Source: Paraburkholderia fungorum
Lineage (GTDB): Bacteria; Pseudomonadota; Gammaproteobacteria; Burkholderiales; Burkholderiaceae
Assembly: GCF_003610895.1 (NCBI RefSeq)
Contig: NZ_MCAS01000023.1
Location: 186,001-250,000 of the forward strand
DNA: 64,000 nt
Direction: 5' to 3'
The position numbers were made by a program, and so were the translations under genes. Numbering within the stretch: position 1 is the first letter of the stretch; each line of letters opens with the position of its first letter. The notes below the pieces were generated by a model, which saw only the letters and a list, made by a program, of their open reading frames with translations, was not told the origin of the DNA and did not search any database. Below, piece after piece: positions 59,447-64,000 of the stretch.

Positions 59447-61249
59447 ATGCGTGTTGCTGACTACATCATGGATCGGCTGGCTTTGCTCGGTGTGCGGCAA
59501 GTCTTCTTTCTACCCGGCGGCGCAGCGATGCATTTGAACGATGCGCTCGGTAAGCATCCTGATCTCGAGCCGGTATTGGGCTTACATGAGCAGGCGTGCG
59601 GCGTTGCGGCTGAAGCGGCAGGCAAGTTGCTGGGGGACGTGAGCGCTTGTCTGGTGACCGGGGGGCCCGGCGGGACGAACTTGATGACGGCGACGCTGGG
59701 CGCCTGGCTAGATTCGACGCCGGTTTTCTTTGTCTCTGGTCAAGTAAAGGTTGCCGATCTTAAGGGCGATAGCGGCCTGCGGATGTTGGGCGTTCAGGAA
59801 GCGGATATCGTCACACTCGTGTCGTCGATCACGAAGAAAGCCGTGACGCTCCGGAATCCGCAAGACGTGGCCTACGTATTCGACGAGCTTGAGCACGCGG
59901 CATTGACGGGGCGCAGAGGTCCAGTATGGCTCGACGTGCCGCTCGACGTGCAAGGCACGGAGATCGATCCGTCGACGCTGCGCCGTGCACACTTCGACGA
60001 CCAGACCGAAAGCGCTGATCCCGCCGCCCTCGAGGCGCAGGTGAGCGAAGCGATGAGGCTTCTTTCGAAGGCGTCGCGCCCAGTCATCATCGCTGGGCAC
60101 GGGGTGCGACTCTCGGGTGCGCAACGTGAATTCCGCAGCTTCTTCGAACGGGTCCAAGTGCCGGTGCTGACGACGTGGCTCGGAATGGACCTGATCGAAG
60201 ACGAGCATCCGCTCTATGGCGGCCGGCCGGGCAGCATCGCGCCGCGGTGGGCCAATTTTGCGCTTCAGAACTCAGACTTCGTGCTAGTCATCGGTGCGCG
60301 GCTGGATATGGCGATGACCGCCTATGCGCATGAACGGTTTGCGCGTGGTGCGGTCAAGGTGATGGTCGATATCGACGCGGCCGAAATTCGCAAGATGCGC
60401 ATGGATATCGCGGTACCCATCGTCTCGGACGCAGGTGCGTTTCTCAAAGTGGCGAACACCGTGCTCGACGCGGCACCGGCATTGCCTTCTTACGAAGCCT
60501 GGATCGGACGAATCGCCGAGTGGAAGGCGGAATATCCGCTGTTGCAGCCGTCTCACGCAACGACGGAAGGTCCACTGAGTCTCTATCAGTTCTCGGACGT
60601 TCTCTCGTCGGTCATGCAGGAAGGCGACGTCATCGCATCGGGAAGCGCAGGCTTCTGTGCTGAGCTGTTTTTGTTGGCCCTGCGACTGAAGCGCGATCAA
60701 CGCTGTTTCCATAATCGCGGAACGGGAGCGATGGGCTTCGGTTTGCCGGCGGCAATCGGCGCGTGCGTTGCGTCTGGCCGCAAGCGAACGATTTGTGTCG
60801 AAGGCGACGGTGGATTGCAATTCAATTCACAGGAGTTGGCGACGCTCGCCAGCTTGAAGCTTCCGGTTAAGTGTTTTGTTATCAACAATGCCGGATATGC
60901 GTCCATTCGCACATCACAGGTCGGTTATTTCAATAGGCTCGTCGGGGCGGACGCAACGAGTGGACTGCTTTTGCCCGATTTGGGTAAGCTGGCTGATGCG
61001 TACGGTGTTCCATATGTCCGTATCGCCTCGGGTGCCAACCTCAAACATGACCTCGAATCCGTTTTGAACGCGGACGGCCCGGTGCTTTGCGAGGTGATGG
61101 TCCTACCAGAAGAACCGCGGATTCCGCGCATCGCCACCCGCCGGCTCGATAACGGCAAAATGGAATCCTCGCCGCTCGAAGACCTGTTCCCGTTCCTCGA
61201 GCGCGACGAGTTGAAGCGCAACATGTACATCCCGCTGATCGGGGAATGA
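59447..61249 (+). CDS. Thiamine-diphosphate enzyme, acetolactate-synthase-like
   Basis: 600-aa ThDP-dependent enzyme with the three-domain layout. N-terminal domain: QVFFLPGGAAMHLNDALG and GLHEQACGVAAEAAGK, with the catalytic Glu; middle domain from ~residue 200; C-terminal domain with VEGDGGLQFNSQELATLASL then VKCFVINN, the GDG...NN ThDP/Mg site. A longer frame upstream lacks features and MRVADYIMDRLALLG at 59447 fits the family start. In a polysaccharide locus with SDRs, such enzymes may add a two-carbon acetyl unit to a keto-sugar (yersiniose-like branching); that substrate assignment is inference. Confidence 0.88.
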   Translation: MRVADYIMDRLALLGVRQVFFLPGGAAMHLNDALGKHPDLEPVLGLHEQACGVAAEAAGKLLGDVSACLVTGGPGGTNLMTATLGAWLDSTPVFFVSGQVKVADLKGDSGLRMLGVQEADIVTLVSSITKKAVTLRNPQDVAYVFDELEHAALTGRRGPVWLDVPLDVQGTEIDPSTLRRAHFDDQTESADPAALEAQVSEAMRLLSKASRPVIIAGHGVRLSGAQREFRSFFERVQVPVLTTWLGMDLIEDEHPLYGGRPGSIAPRWANFALQNSDFVLVIGARLDMAMTAYAHERFARGAVKVMVDIDAAEIRKMRMDIAVPIVSDAGAFLKVANTVLDAAPALPSYEAWIGRIAEWKAEYPLLQPSHATTEGPLSLYQFSDVLSSVMQEGDVIASGSAGFCAELFLLALRLKRDQRCFHNRGTGAMGFGLPAAIGACVASGRKRTICVEGDGGLQFNSQELATLASLKLPVKCFVINNAGYASIRTSQVGYFNRLVGADATSGLLLPDLGKLADAYGVPYVRIASGANLKHDLESVLNADGPVLCEVMVLPEEPRIPRIATRRLDNGKMESSPLEDLFPFLERDELKRNMYIPLIGE

Positions 61250-62004
61250 ACTCGATCATGAGCACGGATATGTCGATGTTTTCTCTTGATGGCCTGACGG
61301 CCGTTGTCGCCGGGGCGTCGCGTGGAATCGGTTTTGGCTTGGCCAATGGGCTCGCGAAGGCAGGCGCGTCGGTGATCGGCTTTGGCCGCTCTACTGTTAG
61401 CGAGGGGGCATCATTCGATTATCGCCAGTGCGATCTCAACGACGGTGAAGCGGTGACCGGATTGATCCGTGACATCGAGACGCAATCCGGTGGAATCGAC
61501 GTGTACGTGCACGTCGCGGGCATCACCTTGCCTTCGGACTCAGATGTTCAGCCCGTCGAGATCTTTTCCAAAACGCTCGAAACGAACCTGACTAGCGCGT
61601 ATCGCACCTGTTCGCTGATCGGTCAGTCAATGGCGCGCCGCCGCCGAGGTTCTATCATTACCGTAGCCAGTATTGGGGCCTTGATGGGGTTTCCCGGTAA
61701 CCCCGGCTACGTTGCGGCCAAGGGCGGGCTGCGGATGATGAGCAAGGCGCTTGCGCTTGACCTGGGTCCTAGCAATGTCCGCGTAAACTGCATCGTGCCA
61801 GGCTATATTCAGACTGACATGACGGCAGGCAGCTTTAACGATCCTGCGAAGAACCAGGATCGTGCTAGCAGGACGATGCTTGGACGTTGGGGGCAAGTCG
61901 AAGACATGGTGGGCGTAGCGATTTTTCTGGCGTCGGGAGCGAGCGCTTACGCCACTGGTGCTGATTTCATCATCGACGGCGGCTGGACTGCAAAGGGGCT
62001 GTGA
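61246..62004 (+). CDS. SDR oxidoreductase (operon position 4)
   Basis: 252-aa short-chain dehydrogenase, overlapping the ThDP enzyme stop by four bases (ATGA). VVAGASRGIGFGLANGLAKAG is the NAD(P) site, VHVAG stands in the NNAG position, ITVASIGALMGFPGNPGY leads to Tyr-Lys (YVAAKGGLRMM), and VNCIVPGYIQTDM follows. It has an IDGGWTAKGL end. A second start at 61258 (MSTDMSMFSL) is possible. Probably reduces the ThDP-enzyme product or an intermediate. Confidence 0.9.
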   Translation: MNSIMSTDMSMFSLDGLTAVVAGASRGIGFGLANGLAKAGASVIGFGRSTVSEGASFDYRQCDLNDGEAVTGLIRDIETQSGGIDVYVHVAGITLPSDSDVQPVEIFSKTLETNLTSAYRTCSLIGQSMARRRRGSIITVASIGALMGFPGNPGYVAAKGGLRMMSKALALDLGPSNVRVNCIVPGYIQTDMTAGSFNDPAKNQDRASRTMLGRWGQVEDMVGVAIFLASGASAYATGADFIIDGGWTAKGL

Positions 62005-62753
62005 TGGACCTCGAACTCAACGGCAAAGTAGCACTCGTCACCGGGTCATCTCACGGGATCGGAAAGGCGATTGCCGCGGCGCTGGCGAGCGAGGGGTGCC
62101 ATGTGGTCGTCAATGGCCGCAATGCGGATGGGGTGAACAAGGTTGCTACGGAACTCGGAGCGACGCCCGCCGTGGGCGACGTATCGACGCGTGCCGGCGC
62201 GACTGCCGTGCTGGAGCAGGCAGTCGCGGTGCGCGGTCAGATCGACATCGTCGTTTGCAATGTCGGTAGCGGCGCTTCTGTACCTCCGGGCCAGGAAGAC
62301 GAAGCCGAATGGCATCGCATGCTGCAAATCAATCTGATCAGCGCGACGAATACTGTCGCGGCCGCTCGCCCGCATCTAGGCACACGTGGTGGCGCGATTC
62401 TGTGCATCTCATCGATTTGCGGAAGCGCTGCGCTTGGCGCGCCCGTGGCCTATTCAGCCGCAAAAGCGGCACTCGATAGTTTTGTCCGCGGGGCCGCTCG
62501 GTACCTCGCACCAGAAAACATCCGCATCAACGCGTTGGTCCCTGGCAATATTCTCTTCGAAGGTTCGACGTGGGAGCGCAAGCTCGCGGCTGACCCAGAT
62601 CGGGTCGCAGCCATGCTAAAGCAGGAAGTCGCAATGGCGCGTCTTGGCACGTCGAAAGAGGTGGCTGACATGGCCGCCTTTCTATGCTCTGCAAAGGCGG
62701 GTTTTGCGACCGGCGCGCTGTTCGTCCTGGACGGCGGTCAGCTTCGCGGCTAG
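62004..62753 (+). CDS. SDR oxidoreductase (operon position 5)
   Basis: 249-aa short-chain dehydrogenase overlapping the previous stop by one base (TGATG). VALVTGSSHGIGKAIAAALA is the cofactor site; CNVGSG stands for NNAG; ISSICGSAALGAPVAYSAAK holds Ser and Tyr-Lys; INALVPGNILFEGSTW and LDGGQLRG close the fold. It is last in the operon. Three SDRs in one transcript with a ThDP enzyme suggest several carbonyl steps on one sugar. Confidence 0.9.
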   Translation: MDLELNGKVALVTGSSHGIGKAIAAALASEGCHVVVNGRNADGVNKVATELGATPAVGDVSTRAGATAVLEQAVAVRGQIDIVVCNVGSGASVPPGQEDEAEWHRMLQINLISATNTVAAARPHLGTRGGAILCISSICGSAALGAPVAYSAAKAALDSFVRGAARYLAPENIRINALVPGNILFEGSTWERKLAADPDRVAAMLKQEVAMARLGTSKEVADMAAFLCSAKAGFATGALFVLDGGQLRG

Positions 62754-62790
62754 CCGAAAAGCGTTGCCCACGGGTCCTTGATCCGTTTCC

Positions 62791-64000
62791 TTATCGTGCG
62801 GCCGCCACGTTGGATCCAGCGCGTTGCAGCAGTCGTGCGTTCCGGTCCGACAGGTTCTTGAAGCGCAACTCCTTACCTGCTTTCGCGTAGCGCTGATACA
62901 GGCCTTCGATGGCGGCGATTGCCGAATGATCTGCGAGGTGCAGATGGCTGCAATCGAGCGTCACTCGCTCCGGATCTTGCTGCGGATCGAACAGCGCATG
63001 AAAGCGCGTCGTCGATGCGAAGAAAAGCGTGCCGCGCGGCGCGTAGGTCTTGTCGCCTGCGTGATCGGACCCGACGTCTGCATGAATTTCGTGCGCGTGC
63101 TGCCACGCGAAATTCAGCGCGGCAATCACGATGCCGCACAACACGGCAATCGCGAGATCCGAGAACACAGTGATGACGGTGACCGCGATGATGACAACCG
63201 CGTCGTTGCGCGGCACCTTGCCGAGCACGCGCAACGAGCCCCACGCGAAGGTCTGTTGTGCAACGACGAACATCACGCCGACCAGCGCGGCAAGTGGAAT
63301 CCGCTCGATCAGCGGTGACAGAAACAGAATGAACAACAGGATCATCACGCCGCTGACGAATCCCGACAAACGCGTGCGGCCGCCGGAACTCAGGTTGATT
63401 ACTGTCTGGCCGATCATCGCGCAGCCGCCCATTCCACCGAACACACTGGACACCACGTTGGCGATGCCGAGCGCAACGCACTCGCGATTCGGCTGGCCTT
63501 GGGTCTCAGTAAGTTCGCCCGTCAAGTTGAAGGTCAGCAGGGTTTCGAGCAATCCGACGATCGCCATCAATACCGCATACGGCAGCACGATTTGCAGTGT
63601 TTCGAGCGTGAAAGGGACGTCCGGAAACCGAAACATGGGCAGCCCACCGGCGATGTGGGCCATATCACCGAGCGTGTGCGTCGGAAGATGAAGCAGTTGT
63701 GCGACCACGCCGATACCGAGAATCGCGGCTAGCGCTGGCGGAATCGCACGAGTGAATCGCGGCAGCAGATAAACGATCGCCATCGTGAGCGCCGCGAGAG
63801 ACATCATCACGATCAGCGGCGTGCCGTGAAGCCAGTGGATGCCATCGGCGGTGGCTTCCTTGAAGTGCTCCAGTTGCGCCATGGCGATGATGATAGCGAG
63901 GCCATTCACGAAGCCGAGCATCACCGGATGTGGGACCATTCGGATCAGTTTCCCTAGCCGCAAAGCGCCGAAAAGCACCATGATGATGCCGCTCAGAGCG
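62791..64000 (-). CDS. SulP-family anion transporter, N terminus beyond window
   Basis: The visible ~400 residues cover most membrane helices and a C-terminal STAS domain. It contains VPHPVMLGFVNGLAIIIAMA, ETLLTFNLTGELTETQGQ followed by PNRECVALGIANVVSSVFGG, and GGCAMIGQTVINLSSGGRTR, hallmarks of SulP (SLC26) carriers of sulfate, bicarbonate or dicarboxylates; the STAS region includes TLDCSHLHLADHSAIAAIEG. The gene begins past position 64000. Convergent with the sugar operon. Sulfate uptake would suit the sulfotransferase, but substrate is not predictable. Confidence 0.92.
   Translation of the reverse strand, partial: ALSGIIMVLFGALRLGKLIRMVPHPVMLGFVNGLAIIIAMAQLEHFKEATADGIHWLHGTPLIVMMSLAALTMAIVYLLPRFTRAIPPALAAILGIGVVAQLLHLPTHTLGDMAHIAGGLPMFRFPDVPFTLETLQIVLPYAVLMAIVGLLETLLTFNLTGELTETQGQPNRECVALGIANVVSSVFGGMGGCAMIGQTVINLSSGGRTRLSGFVSGVMILLFILFLSPLIERIPLAALVGVMFVVAQQTFAWGSLRVLGKVPRNDAVVIIAVTVITVFSDLAIAVLCGIVIAALNFAWQHAHEIHADVGSDHAGDKTYAPRGTLFFASTTRFHALFDPQQDPERVTLDCSHLHLADHSAIAAIEGLYQRYAKAGKELRFKNLSDRNARLLQRAGSNVAAAR

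Noticed and set aside
1..64000. CRISPR arrays, rRNA genes or intact tRNA genes
   Set aside because: No regularly spaced repeats, rRNA signatures or complete cloverleaf were seen; only the tRNA-Leu 3' fragment is reported.

Overview
The window looks like chromosome of a high-GC betaproteobacterium of the Burkholderiaceae, most likely Paraburkholderia or Burkholderia. The reasons are the GC-rich codon use, a CdiA-type adhesin with a Burkholderia-like LYN motif, the pyrR-pyrB-pyrX order next to yqgE-ruvX, a CIRCE-controlled groESL operon, and IS110/IS630 relics of types common in that family. The assignment is by family resemblance only; no database was searched.

Region 1 (1-15.5 kb): the 5'-truncated gene of a giant two-partner-secretion exoprotein (FhaB/CdiA type, at least 3957 aa), followed by a candidate immunity gene and then 2.6 kb of displaced toxin-immunity cassettes. 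These are an intact orphan nuclease-like toxin with an overlapping immunity gene, a relic of the haemagglutinin repeats, an immunity gene broken in a G6 run, a frame-broken toxin tail with an intact immunity gene, and an IS110 remnant. AT-richer, A/T-ending codons in these cassettes contrast with the GC-rich stalk and fit acquisition by transfer.

Region 2 (15.5-35.4 kb): mostly core genome. It holds a SymE-like/XRE pair, a three-lipoprotein CsgG-DUF4810-DUF799 cluster, a GtrB-GtrA-polytopic glycosyltransferase operon, groESL with promoter and CIRCE, cysC, thiD, rubredoxin, yqgE-ruvX-pyrR-pyrB-pyrX-acyltransferase (pyrimidine synthesis, with a dihydroorotase homologue lacking its HxH metal motif), and apaH.

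Region 3 (35.4-62.8 kb): a surface-polysaccharide locus. An Rmd-like reductase, rmlBACD (dTDP-L-rhamnose), a NudK-like Nudix hydrolase, a Wzm/Wzt ABC exporter and a large Stf0-type sulfotransferase form the left part. A methyltransferase, a glycosyltransferase, and a sugar-isomerase/SDR/ThDP-enzyme/SDR/SDR operon form the right part; the last looks like a route to an unusual, possibly branched or C2-extended, sugar. The locus is split at 45.3-52.2 kb by a decayed mobile island: broken tyrosine recombinase, Mu/P2-like tail gene relics, an intact O-acyltransferase, and two broken SGNH-hydrolase genes. A near-perfect 23-bp direct repeat flanks it, and a tRNA-Leu 3' fragment lies just outside. A broken IS630 and a truncated copy of the acyltransferase lie nearby.

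Region 4 (62.8-64 kb): a SulP-family anion transporter on the minus strand that runs off the window end.
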